A stretch of DNA of 64,000 nt from Actinomycetota bacterium. Lineage in GTDB: Bacteria; Actinomycetota; Coriobacteriia; Anaerosomatales; Anaerosomataceae. How positions within the stretch are numbered: position 1 is the stretch's first letter; each line of letters starts with the position of its first letter. Of the stretch, positions 17,100 through 24,635 are shown piece after piece. The position numbers and the translations under genes are program-made. The DNA is taken from contig SBEH01000006.1 in the NCBI GenBank assembly GCA_009668945.1, positions 1 to 64,000 on the forward strand. Reading direction: 5' to 3'. Below the pieces are notes generated by a model. That model saw nothing but the letters and a program-made list of their open reading frames with translations, was not told the origin of the DNA and did not search any database.

Positions 17100-18278
17100 A
17101 TGGCGATCGATCCCGCTACCGGGCAGGAGAAGCCGGCGAACAAGTGGCTTCCGGTCATCGTTGCCGCGCTTGTCAGTGGCATCGTCGGAGGGTGTGCGGT
17201 GGCGCTCACCTTCACCCTCTTCGGCGCGCTCGGCAGTTCGGACGGCGGAACTGACTCACTGGCCGGCATCGGCGACGCCACGTGGGCGCGTGTGGCTGCC
17301 GAGAAGGCGGCCCCGTCGGTGGTGTCGATCATCGCCGGCTCCGAACTAGTGGACCCCAACACCGGCTACGCGACCTCCTCACCCGAGGCCACGGGCAGCG
17401 GCGTGATCATCAGCGAGGACGGCTACATCGTCACGAACAACCACGTCGTCACGGAGAACGACCTCATGACGCCCGTCGATGAGGTCCTCGTGCAGCTCGG
17501 CGCCGAGAACGTACCGGCCCGCATCGTCGGGCGAGACGCCGTAAACGACATCGCCGTCATCAAAGTCGAACGCGAAGGCCTGACCCCGATCGAGGTCGGC
17601 TCCTCCGACGACCTCAAACCGGGCGATCCGGTGGTGGTGATCGGCAACCCGATCGGCATCGGCATCTCCGTCTCGAGCGGCATCGTGTCGGCCGTAGGCC
17701 GCACGTTCGGCCAGGAGCTGTTCACCGGCGAGCAGGCCGGCGAGGACGAGTTGGCTCAGCTCGCGGCGGCAATCCAGGTCGATGCAGCGGTCAACCACGG
17801 CAACTCGGGCGGCGCGCTCGTGAACGCCAACGGCGAGTGGGTCGGCATCCCCTCGGCCGGCCTCGGTGACTTCGGAACGCAGGGACTCAACTTCTGCATC
17901 CCCATCGGTGTGGCCAAAGGCATCATCGAGGACCTCATCGCGTACGGGCGTTCGTTCAACCCGTATCTCGGTGCGAACACGGTCACCATCGACCTGGTCA
18001 CAGCGGATGTGTACGAACTCCCGGTCGAGTCCGGCGCGTTCGTGGATACCATCGATGAGGGCTCGCCCGCCGAGGAAGGCGGTCTGCAGCCCGGCGACAT
18101 CATCATCGCGGTAGACGGCGAGACCATCACCACGCAGCTCGATCTTGCAGGCAAGATCCGCACGAAGGAACCCGGGCAGACGGTGAACATCGAGGTCTGG
18201 CGCATGGACCAGGACACCGAGGAGTGGGACACCTACGACGGCGACATCACGCTTGGCGAGGTGGAGGCGCTCCGCTAG
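17100..18278 (+). CDS. HtrA/DegP-like serine protease with PDZ domain
   Basis: 392 residues. A short cytoplasmic tail and one membrane helix (about 18-42) anchor a trypsin-like domain with the catalytic triad His in TNNHVV, Asp in VNDIAVIKVE and Ser in GNSGGALV. One PDZ domain (about 295-385) contains GSPAEEGGLQPGDIIIAVDG. This is the membrane-anchored actinobacterial/Firmicute HtrA form used for envelope protein quality control. A GGGAGGG site (17085-17091) precedes ATG 17100. It lies 15 bases before the LOG-like gene, probably one operon. Confidence 0.93.
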   Translation: MAIDPATGQEKPANKWLPVIVAALVSGIVGGCAVALTFTLFGALGSSDGGTDSLAGIGDATWARVAAEKAAPSVVSIIAGSELVDPNTGYATSSPEATGSGVIISEDGYIVTNNHVVTENDLMTPVDEVLVQLGAENVPARIVGRDAVNDIAVIKVEREGLTPIEVGSSDDLKPGDPVVVIGNPIGIGISVSSGIVSAVGRTFGQELFTGEQAGEDELAQLAAAIQVDAAVNHGNSGGALVNANGEWVGIPSAGLGDFGTQGLNFCIPIGVAKGIIEDLIAYGRSFNPYLGANTVTIDLVTADVYELPVESGAFVDTIDEGSPAEEGGLQPGDIIIAVDGETITTQLDLAGKIRTKEPGQTVNIEVWRMDQDTEEWDTYDGDITLGEVEALR

Positions 18279-18293
18279 CCGGGAGTACGGCGA

Positions 18294-18785
18294 ATGCGAA
18301 CGATCATCGGCGTGATGGGCTCTGGCCGTCCGCTTGACGGGGCGGACCACAAGCGCGCACTCGAACTCGGCAGGCTTGTGGCGGAACACGGGTGGGTGCT
18401 GCTCACGGGCGGTACGGCATCGGGCGTGATGGACGCGGTGTCTCAGGGCGCGCGTGAGGCGGGCGGGCTGGTAGTCGGCGTGCTCAAGAGCGACGACGGC
18501 GCCGAATGCAGCCAGTACGTCGACGTGGCCATCCGGACCGGCATGGGAGATGCGCGCAACGCGATCAACGTGCTCTCAAGCGATCTGGTGATCGCGCTTC
18601 CCGGCGGTTCGGGCACGCTCTCCGAGGTGGCACTCGCGCTGAAGGCGGGCAGAACGGTCATCGTGCTCGGCTGGGACCCGGGCGCGGCCATGCGGGCCTC
18701 AGAGCCCGGCAAGCTGCTCGACGCGGCGTCGCCGGAAGAGGCGGTCACGCTCGCCGCCGGATACCTGAACCGCCTTCATCACTAG
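18294..18785 (+). CDS. LOG-like (TIGR00725-type) nucleotide-binding protein
   Basis: 163 residues, Rossmann-like. GVMGSGRP at the N-terminus and ALPGGSGTLSE in the middle match the lysine-decarboxylase-like/LOG superfamily signature PGGxGTxxE. Short members of the TIGR00725 type are poorly characterised. Phosphoribohydrolase activity on nucleotide monophosphates is possible but not proven. It follows the HtrA gene by 15 bases. Confidence 0.8.
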   Translation: MRTIIGVMGSGRPLDGADHKRALELGRLVAEHGWVLLTGGTASGVMDAVSQGAREAGGLVVGVLKSDDGAECSQYVDVAIRTGMGDARNAINVLSSDLVIALPGGSGTLSEVALALKAGRTVIVLGWDPGAAMRASEPGKLLDAASPEEAVTLAAGYLNRLHH

Positions 18786-18972
18786 AGACTCCCCGGCTTC
18801 CCTTCGGCACCCGAACAGTGACGCCGCTCACACTCTCTGAGGCGCCGTTCAGCGGCTAGTAGCCACAACAAGGCAGGACTGCCCCACTTCCGCCTCGAAA
18901 CCTGCTAGTATTCCTGGCGTCTCGCGCCGGGGTACGCGGCGTGAGACGTGGCATGGAAGGTGTGGGGGAAGC

Positions 18973-19440
18973 ATGCCTATCACGCGACGGACCGACTATG
19001 CGGTTCGCCTCATGTACGAGCTGGCGCAGCTGCCCGCCGAGGCAACGCTGTCGACGCGCGATCTGTGCGAGCTGGCCGACGTGCCCGAATGCTTCGGCAC
19101 GTCGATCGTCCAGTTCCTGGTCGATGCCGGGATGGTGATTGCTGGAGGCTACCGAAACCATCTGCTGTCCCTGGCGGAGCCTGCCACCGAGATCACGATG
19201 GCTGAGATCATCCGCACGTGCGAGCCCGACTTCTTCTTGTCACCATGCACGAGTGAACCCGAGAGCTGCGGTCGGTCGTCCCACTGCGGCGCACACCGGA
19301 TGTGGGGAGAACTGGATGCTATGGTGTGGCTGCACCTCGAGTCGATCACGCTCGCGCAGGTAGCCACCGACAAGTTCTCGGCCGTCGGGGCAGTGAACCA
19401 CATCCCTTCGAGCTTCGCCGGTCTCACGGGAACTGCGTAG
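18973..19440 (+). CDS. Rrf2-family transcriptional regulator
   Basis: 155 residues. A winged-helix N-terminus (ITRRTDYAVRLMYELAQ, STRDLCELADVPECF) is typical of Rrf2. The effector part contains three Cys in CTSEPESCGRSSHC, the arrangement that binds an Fe-S cluster in IscR/NsrR/RsrR relatives. It is probably a redox, NO or iron-sulfur status sensor. The 187-base upstream region has a TAGTAT at 18906 without a convincing -35. Targets are unknown; the Suf-like genes lie 18 kb away. Confidence 0.88.
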   Translation: MPITRRTDYAVRLMYELAQLPAEATLSTRDLCELADVPECFGTSIVQFLVDAGMVIAGGYRNHLLSLAEPATEITMAEIIRTCEPDFFLSPCTSEPESCGRSSHCGAHRMWGELDAMVWLHLESITLAQVATDKFSAVGAVNHIPSSFAGLTGTA

Positions 19441-19469
19441 CCCGGGCAACCATCCGGCGCCGCGCGACT

Positions 19470-20078
19470 CTACCCGCTGACCGTCAGCAGCGTCCCGTCC
19501 GGCGCGATCTCGAGAGTGAACAGGCGCAGGCCCTCCGCAACGTACACGAACCGGTACCCGTGGATGACAACAGCAAACGGGGTCTCCGGGAATGCGTCCC
19601 GCATCGCGGCATCCACTGCTGCTACCGCTACCGTCTCCCCGGGACTCACCGGTGCCGTGGCAGTCTGTGCGTCCTTCGGCGACCAGATAGTCGAGCCACT
19701 GTCGAATGCGCGCTGGTAGCCGTAGATGTTGTGTGCGATGCCGTCGGCGCGCACCTCGAAGAGGGCGACCTGACCGTTCATCTCCACTTCCACCAGGTAC
19801 GCCACGAGCCTGGGACCCGCACTCGCGAGCGCGTCGAAGTCTACGCCTGACCAGCGGTCCTTCGTGCGTTCGGCCGCGAACGCCTTCTCTGCCGCCGCAA
19901 GCGCCGCCGATTCGTTCGCGCCGTCCGTGGAGATAGCGTCTAGACCCTCGAGCGATACGGGGGCCGAGGTCTCGCCCGTCGCCGCGGTGTCGTCGCTCTC
20001 ATCCGTCGTCGCCGATTCGCACCCAGCGAGCGCGAGTCCGAGCGCGAGCACGAGCGCCAGAAGAACTCCGCGCCTCAT
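19470..20078 (-). CDS. Lipoprotein of unknown function
   Basis: 202 residues. A signal peptide with lipobox LAGC (Cys 20) is followed by a Thr/Asp/Glu-rich linker (about 21-50) and a domain of mixed alpha/beta character (about 55-202), possibly two PepSY/NTF2-like repeats. The ATG overlaps the serS stop by 4 bases, so it is the second gene of a serS operon. Function unknown. Confidence 0.75.
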   Translation of the reverse strand: MRRGVLLALVLALGLALAGCESATTDESDDTAATGETSAPVSLEGLDAISTDGANESAALAAAEKAFAAERTKDRWSGVDFDALASAGPRLVAYLVEVEMNGQVALFEVRADGIAHNIYGYQRAFDSGSTIWSPKDAQTATAPVSPGETVAVAAVDAAMRDAFPETPFAVVIHGYRFVYVAEGLRLFTLEIAPDGTLLTVSG

Positions 20079-21361
20079 CGCGCTTCCGCCCGGATCACGT
20101 CCTGGCCGCCCATGTACGGCCGAAGCACTTCGGGCACCACCACGGAGCCATCGGCCTGCTGGTAGTTCTCGAGCACCGCCACGAGCGTGCGCCCGACCGC
20201 CAGCCCGCTCCCATTGAGGGTGTGCACGAAGCGCGAGCCCTTGAACTCGCCGGGCGAGCGGTACTTGATGTTCGCGCGGCGCGCCTGGAAGTCAGTGCAG
20301 TTGGAGCAGCTGGAGATCTCCTTGTAGCCGCCGTAACTCGGCAGCCACACCTCGATGTCGTAGGTCTTGGCGGCGCCGAATCCCATGTCGCCGGTGCAGA
20401 GCACGATCGTGCGATGAGCGATGCCAAGCTGCTGCAAGATGAACTCGGCGTCGGCGACCATCCCATCGAGCGCGTCCATCGACGTCTCGGGCGTGGCGAA
20501 CTTCACCAGTTCCACCTTGTCGAACTGATGAACGCGGATCATGCCGCGCGTGTCGCGCCCGGCAGCGCCCGCCTCCTCGCGGAAGCACGGCGTGTACGCG
20601 CAGTATCGAAGCGGCAGCTCAGCCGCTTCGAGCACTTCATCGCGGTGCAGGTTCGTGAGCTGCACCTCGGCGGTAGGGATGAGGTACAGGCCCTCGTCGG
20701 TGTGGAAGAGGTCGTCGGCGAACTTGGGCAGCTGCCCCGTGCCGAGGAGCGTGTCGGCATTGGCCATCGTCGGCACAGACCACTCGCGGTAGCCGCGCGA
20801 GCCGTGCGTGTCGAGCATGAAGTTGATGAGCGCGCGGTTGAGGCGCGCGCCGTCGCGGCCGAGAACGACGAAGCGGCTCTTGGCGAGCTTCACGCCTCGT
20901 TCGAAGTCGATCGCGCCGAGTGCCGGACCGAGGTCCCAGTGCGCCTGCGGCTCGAAGCCGAACTCCGGCGGCGTGCCCCACCGGTGAGTCTCGACGTTGT
21001 CGTTCTCGTCGGCGCCGACCGGCACGCTCGCGTCGGGGACGTTCGGAATCGTCAGCAGCATCTCGCGCACGTCGGCCTCGGCCTGCGCGAGTGACCCGTC
21101 GAGAGAGGCGATCTCGTCGTTGATCACGCGGGCGCGTTCCTTGGCGGCCTCGGCCTCATCCCTCTGCCCGGCCTTCATCAGCTCGCCGATGCGCTTTGCG
21201 GTCTCGTTGCGCTCGGCCTGCCGGCTCTCAACCTCGCTGATGAGTCGCCGACGCTCGTCATCAAGCTGCACGAAGCGGTCGAATTCCCAGCCGCCCGCGC
21301 GCGCTCCAAGAGCGGCACGGACGGCCTCGAGGTTGTCGCGGAGATAGCGGCCGTCGAGCAT
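20075..21361 (-). CDS. serS: Seryl-tRNA synthetase
   Basis: 428 residues, class II aminoacyl-tRNA synthetase charging tRNA-Ser. An N-terminal coiled-coil arm (about 28-105) contacts the long variable arm of tRNA-Ser. Motif 2 appears as FREEAGAAGRDTRGMIRVHQF and motif 3 as LNGSGLAVGRTLVAVLENYQ. Length is normal for the bacterial enzyme. Three tRNA-Ser genes are in the same window, all in the preceding 14 kb. I saw no T-box leader; a TATACT on the minus strand (21433-21438) may be the -10. Confidence 0.96.
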   Translation of the reverse strand: MLDGRYLRDNLEAVRAALGARAGGWEFDRFVQLDDERRRLISEVESRQAERNETAKRIGELMKAGQRDEAEAAKERARVINDEIASLDGSLAQAEADVREMLLTIPNVPDASVPVGADENDNVETHRWGTPPEFGFEPQAHWDLGPALGAIDFERGVKLAKSRFVVLGRDGARLNRALINFMLDTHGSRGYREWSVPTMANADTLLGTGQLPKFADDLFHTDEGLYLIPTAEVQLTNLHRDEVLEAAELPLRYCAYTPCFREEAGAAGRDTRGMIRVHQFDKVELVKFATPETSMDALDGMVADAEFILQQLGIAHRTIVLCTGDMGFGAAKTYDIEVWLPSYGGYKEISSCSNCTDFQARRANIKYRSPGEFKGSRFVHTLNGSGLAVGRTLVAVLENYQQADGSVVVPEVLRPYMGGQDVIRAEAR

Positions 21362-21500
21362 GCGGGCCTCCGGGGCAGCAGCGGTTGGATGGCGTTCAGA
21401 TGCCGGTGATCGCGCGTTTCACTTCGCCTGCGAGTATAGCCGAGGTGTGCAGCGGTGCGCGCAGAAGGGGCGGTGTTGTGAGAGGAGGCGCCGGTGGGTA

Positions 21501-21515
21501 GTATCATTTCGATAC
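21501..21515 (+). promoter_or_regulatory. Putative antitoxin operator/promoter
   Basis: GTATC and GATAC form an inverted repeat with a 5-base spacer. It contains TATCAT, which could act as a -10, 27 bases ahead of the antitoxin start. Autorepression by the ribbon-helix-helix antitoxin is the usual logic of such modules. A TATCATT is also found before the second module (28976-28982). Confidence 0.45.
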
Positions 21516-21541
21516 CACTTCGGCGAAGGAGGCCGAGTGCC

Positions 21542-21772
21542 GTGACGGACTTCCTCATCCGCGACATCGACCAGCACGTGCTGGACCAGCTGCGCTCGCG
21601 CGCCGAGCAGCATGGGAGGTCGCTGCAGGCCGAGATCAAACAGACGCTGAAGAAGTCGGTGCGCCTGAGCAAGGAGGAGTCTCTCGAGCTGCTGGAGCGC
21701 ATGCGCGACAGACTGCCGCACTTCGATGACGATTCGACGCCCCTGATCCGCGAGGACAGGGACAGCCGGTGA
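21542..21772 (+). CDS. FitA-like ribbon-helix-helix antitoxin
   Basis: 76 residues. The N-terminal strand DFLIRDIDQHVLDQL and following helices match FitA/VapB-type Arc/MetJ folds, and the C-terminus (PLIREDRDSR) would thread into the toxin active site. AAGGAGG (21526-21532) precedes GTG 21542. The stop overlaps the toxin start (GTGA). It is a paralogue of the antitoxin at 29019, with the same LIREDRDxR ending. Confidence 0.85.
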   Translation: MTDFLIRDIDQHVLDQLRSRAEQHGRSLQAEIKQTLKKSVRLSKEESLELLERMRDRLPHFDDDSTPLIREDRDSR

Positions 21773-22185
21773 GTAGCACCGTGTGGGATGCCAGCGCAGC
21801 AGTGAAGCTGGTAGTAGATGAGCCAGGGTCACCGACAGCGCTGGGCCATTTCCGCGCCCCGTCCCGGCATCTCATCCTCGATTGGACCTCGATTGAGGTG
21901 GCGAACGTGCTCTGGAAGCGAGTCATGCGCTCAGGGGCCGATCCTGTTGCTGCCGCCGAGGCATTCCACGCCTGGGAGAGTCTGTCGTTCGAGACGGCGG
22001 ACGCCGGTGATCTCGCCTCCGCGGCGCTTCGGCTAGCACTCGAGTACTCGCATCCGACCTACGACTGCCTGTACGTCGCCCTCGCGCTCTCCGAAGACGC
22101 CGCGCTCGTCACCGCCGATGCGCGGCAGCGCGAGGTCGCTGAGGCGGCCGGAATCGAAGTCCTCTGGATCGAATCGAGCGGCTAG
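21769..22185 (+). CDS. PIN-domain toxin (VapC/FitB-like)
   Basis: 138 residues. The PIN ribonuclease fold has the acidic residues in WDASAAVKLV (Asp), the Glu in SIEVANVLWK, and Asp in TYDCLYVALA and VTADARQ. Such toxins cleave specific RNAs (often tRNA or rRNA) using Mg2+. Translationally coupled to its antitoxin by a 4-base overlap. The AlkA-like glycosylase gene follows after 20 bases. Confidence 0.88.
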   Translation: MSSTVWDASAAVKLVVDEPGSPTALGHFRAPSRHLILDWTSIEVANVLWKRVMRSGADPVAAAEAFHAWESLSFETADAGDLASAALRLALEYSHPTYDCLYVALALSEDAALVTADARQREVAEAAGIEVLWIESSG

Positions 22186-22205
22186 CCTCGCGCTACAATC
22201 GCCGC

Positions 22206-22853
22206 ATGCCGAAGACGCTCGCCTACACGCTAGATTCTGCCGAAGTGCGCCACTTGTCGGCGGTCGACGCCACGCTCGGCGCGCTGGTCGCACGCGTCGG
22301 GCCGATCGAGCAGCGGCTCGAGACGGACCTGTACTCCTCGCTCGCGAGTGCGATCGTCGCGCAGCAACTCTCCGACAAGTCCGCCGCCACGATCTGGAAC
22401 CGGCTCGTCGCCGCGCTCGGCGGGGACGTTGCGCCAGCCCACATCCTTGGCGCCGAAGACACGACGCTCCGCGGCGCCGGCCTCTCCGGGAGCAAGGCCT
22501 CGTTCCTCCGCGACCTCGCCGCGCGCGTGGCCGACGGCTCGCTCGACCTCGACCGCATCGCCACCCTGCCCGACGACGATGTCATCGCCGAACTCACGGT
22601 GGTGAAGGGCATCGGCCGCTGGACCGCTGAGATGTTCCTGATCTTCTCGCTCGGCCGCCCGGACGTGCTCGCCATCGACGACGGCGCGCTGCGCTCGGCG
22701 GTTGCGTGGCTATACCGGCTCGACGGCGAGGACAGTCGTAATGGCATCGCGCGCGTGGGCGAAGCGTGGGCGCCGTATCGCACCTGCGCGTCGCTCTACC
22801 TCTGGGAGGGGCTTGCGCTCAAGCGTGCCGAAGGTTGGGAGCCGCCCCGATGA
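22206..22853 (+). CDS. DNA-3-methyladenine glycosylase II (AlkA-like, HhH-GPD)
   Basis: 215 residues. The helix-hairpin-helix is seen in VVKGIGRWTAEMFLIFSL, and the catalytic Asp lies in LAIDDGAL. It removes alkylated purines to start base-excision repair. It is shorter than E. coli AlkA because the N-terminal beta domain is absent, as in many bacterial and yeast MAG1-type enzymes. It overlaps the next gene by 4 bases; endonuclease V, another base-damage enzyme, is encoded convergently just beyond. Confidence 0.9.
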   Translation: MPKTLAYTLDSAEVRHLSAVDATLGALVARVGPIEQRLETDLYSSLASAIVAQQLSDKSAATIWNRLVAALGGDVAPAHILGAEDTTLRGAGLSGSKASFLRDLAARVADGSLDLDRIATLPDDDVIAELTVVKGIGRWTAEMFLIFSLGRPDVLAIDDGALRSAVAWLYRLDGEDSRNGIARVGEAWAPYRTCASLYLWEGLALKRAEGWEPPR

Positions 22854-23209
22854 GCCGAGACCCGTCCCTGGATCCCGCTATCGCCCTCGCCATCTTCGGT
22901 GGGCAGGATGCGAGCGACATAGCCGGTGCGGCTGCGCTCTCGCTCGTGATGCAGACACTCGAGCCATGGCACCCGCCTACCGGGCGTGCGCTCGCGCAGG
23001 CGCGCAAGACGGCCGCAAAGCACAAGCTCTCGGAGGACCTGGCGGCCTTCGTGCCGAAGAAGCGCGCGGGCGCCTCGGTGCTGCGGTCGTACCGCGACGC
23101 CTATCACGGCGTGATCATCGCGCTCAAGCGGCTCGATGCGCTCGAGGGCGACGAGCGCGCGCAGGCGATCGAGGATCTCAGGGCGCTGTTGGGAGCCGGG
23201 CTGGTCTAG
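22850..23209 (+). CDS. Hypothetical protein coupled to the glycosylase
   Basis: 119 residues; ATGA overlap with the AlkA-like gene indicates translational coupling. No signal peptide. Mostly helical with a Lys/Arg-rich middle (RKTAAKHKLSEDLAAFVPKKRAG) and a C-terminal helix. A nucleic-acid contact or a role with the glycosylase is conceivable from charge and context only. Its end overlaps the convergent endonuclease V gene by 4 bases. Confidence 0.65.
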   Translation: MSRDPSLDPAIALAIFGGQDASDIAGAAALSLVMQTLEPWHPPTGRALAQARKTAAKHKLSEDLAAFVPKKRAGASVLRSYRDAYHGVIIALKRLDALEGDERAQAIEDLRALLGAGLV

Positions 23210-23907
23210 CTCGCCGCGCTCCGCGTCTTCACGCCGAGAGTGTGCGCGGCCGAGAGCGGGTCAGGCACGCGATGGCGTCCGCTCGACCACGCCAGCGCGA
23301 GCGCCAGCGCGCTGTCGAGATCGGTGAGGTGACCCGGCGAGATGTACACCTGCTTCGAGCCGGCCTTGAGCCGCACCGACGCGCCTTGCGCGCCCCACTC
23401 CTTCGTGAGGACGTAGAAGTCGCCGCGACGCGGGCCGGGCGGGTGGTCGACGCTGTGAAACGGCGTCTTCGGCACGCCGACGGTCGGCACGCCGAGCAGC
23501 ACGCCCACGTGCGACGCGAGCCCACAGCCCCGCTCGTGGACCACGCCGTGACCGTCGCAGAACACGAGATCGGGCTCGATGCCGAGGCTCATGAGGACCT
23601 CGATGGTCAGCCTGCCCTCACGGAACCCCAGGTACCCACGCTTGTACGGGATGTCGGGCTCGCCCTCCACCACCGAAGTGGCGAGCGTACGGAACTGACG
23701 GTCCATCACCACCGCCACCGCCCATGCGTGCGTGCCGTCCTTGGTGTAGGCGACGTCCACGCCTGCGGCGAGCTTCGGGCTGCCGGGACCGTCGACGGGC
23801 ATCGGCCGCAACTCGACCGCGCTCGCCAGCCGGTGCTGCACCGCGTCGGCCTCGCCGTGGGTGATGATCCACGGGTGCGCAAGACTGGTGCGGAGACGAA
23901 GCGGCAT
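23206..23907 (-). CDS. nfi: Endonuclease V (deoxyinosine repair)
   Basis: 233 residues. Cleaves the second phosphodiester bond 3' of deoxyinosine in DNA. Family blocks are intact: GVDVAYTKDG (metal-ligand Asp), the YKRGYLGFREG wedge/strand region, DLVFCDGHGVVHERGCGLASHVGV (Asp and His), and VGVPKTPFH. CAGGAGG lies 7-8 bases before ATG 23907. Overlaps its convergent neighbour by 4 bases. With the AlkA-like enzyme it makes a small DNA base-damage cluster. Confidence 0.94.
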   Translation of the reverse strand: MPLRLRTSLAHPWIITHGEADAVQHRLASAVELRPMPVDGPGSPKLAAGVDVAYTKDGTHAWAVAVVMDRQFRTLATSVVEGEPDIPYKRGYLGFREGRLTIEVLMSLGIEPDLVFCDGHGVVHERGCGLASHVGVLLGVPTVGVPKTPFHSVDHPPGPRRGDFYVLTKEWGAQGASVRLKAGSKQVYISPGHLTDLDSALALALAWSSGRHRVPDPLSAAHTLGVKTRSAAS

Positions 23908-23954
23908 GGGTACGGCCTCCTGAGGAGAACGTACCCGAGGATGCGGCAGAGCGG

Positions 23955-24299
23955 CTACCTCCCGAGGACGATATCGATGCCGTAGAGCACGAGGTCGAGC
24001 TTGTGCCCCGGAAGAACGCCGACGCGCTCGGCGAGCTGCGACCGGTCGAGCGTGGTCACCTGCGATACGTTCGCCACCGAGGACTTCGGCAGGCCTGTCA
24101 TCGACACGTCGAGCACGACGTTTCCCGGAGCGTCGGCCCAGCGCAGGTTGCTCGTGAGCGGAACGCACACGACCGTGCCAATCTGGCTGCGGTTGAACGA
24201 GTCGCTCTGCACGATCACCACGGGCCGACGGAGTCCGGGCGCCGATCCCACGGGCTGCCCGATGTCGGCCCACCAGACCTCGCCTTGTGCGATCACCAC
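23955..24299 (-). CDS. MazF/PemK-family endoribonuclease toxin
   Basis: 114 residues. The N-terminal QGEVWWADIGQPVGSAPGLRRPVVIVQSD contains the conserved Arg of the RPVV segment, and VPLTSNLRWADAPGNV carries the Thr/Ser of the active-site TSN loop. MazF enzymes cut single-stranded RNA at short motifs, leaving 2',3'-cyclic phosphate and 5'-hydroxyl ends. Overlaps the antitoxin stop by 7 bases. rtcB, encoding an RNA ligase that uses exactly those ends, is upstream on the same strand. Confidence 0.92.
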   Translation of the reverse strand: MVIAQGEVWWADIGQPVGSAPGLRRPVVIVQSDSFNRSQIGTVVCVPLTSNLRWADAPGNVVLDVSMTGLPKSSVANVSQVTTLDRSQLAERVGVLPGHKLDLVLYGIDIVLGR

Positions 24300-24547
24300 T
24301 CGGTCCGTTCGAGCGTACGCCGGGCAGCCTCGGCGATGAAGGACCGGTCCTCGTCGGCAACGTCAGTCCACACAGCGTCGAGCGCCTCGGTGATGCCGTC
24401 AGAGGAGTGGCGCGCGAGATACTCGCGCACCGCCTGCGCGTAGAGGTGGCTCCGTGACTGGCCGAGCTCGCGCGCCAGCGCATCCGCTGCCGCGAATAGC
24501 TCGTCGGGTATTGAGATTGCGGTCTTCATACCGAAAGTATAACCCAT
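24293..24547 (-). CDS. MazE-like antitoxin (ribbon-helix-helix)
   Basis: 84 residues. KTAISIPDELFAAADALARELGQSRSHLYAQAVREYLA is a typical ribbon-helix-helix DNA-binding unit, followed by an acidic toxin-binding tail (VWTDVADEDRSF). GGAGG on the minus strand sits 8 bases before ATG 24547 and decides for this start; the internal ATG at 24529 has no ribosome site. It overlaps the MazF gene. An ATAC/GTAT repeat at the start codon region might be the operator. Confidence 0.88.
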   Translation of the reverse strand: MGYTFGMKTAISIPDELFAAADALARELGQSRSHLYAQAVREYLARHSSDGITEALDAVWTDVADEDRSFIAEAARRTLERTEW

Positions 24548-24635
24548 GCGCGCACCTCCGCACCCGATTGTGCCGGGTACGCTTCAACAGGATTCGACCA
24601 GAATCTTGCGCGGAGCTGAACACGTGAGGGGCGTT

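Noticed and set aside
21362-21541. Possible T-box leader for serS
   Set aside because: No GGTGGNACCGCG-like T-box sequence or specifier/antiterminator fold seen.
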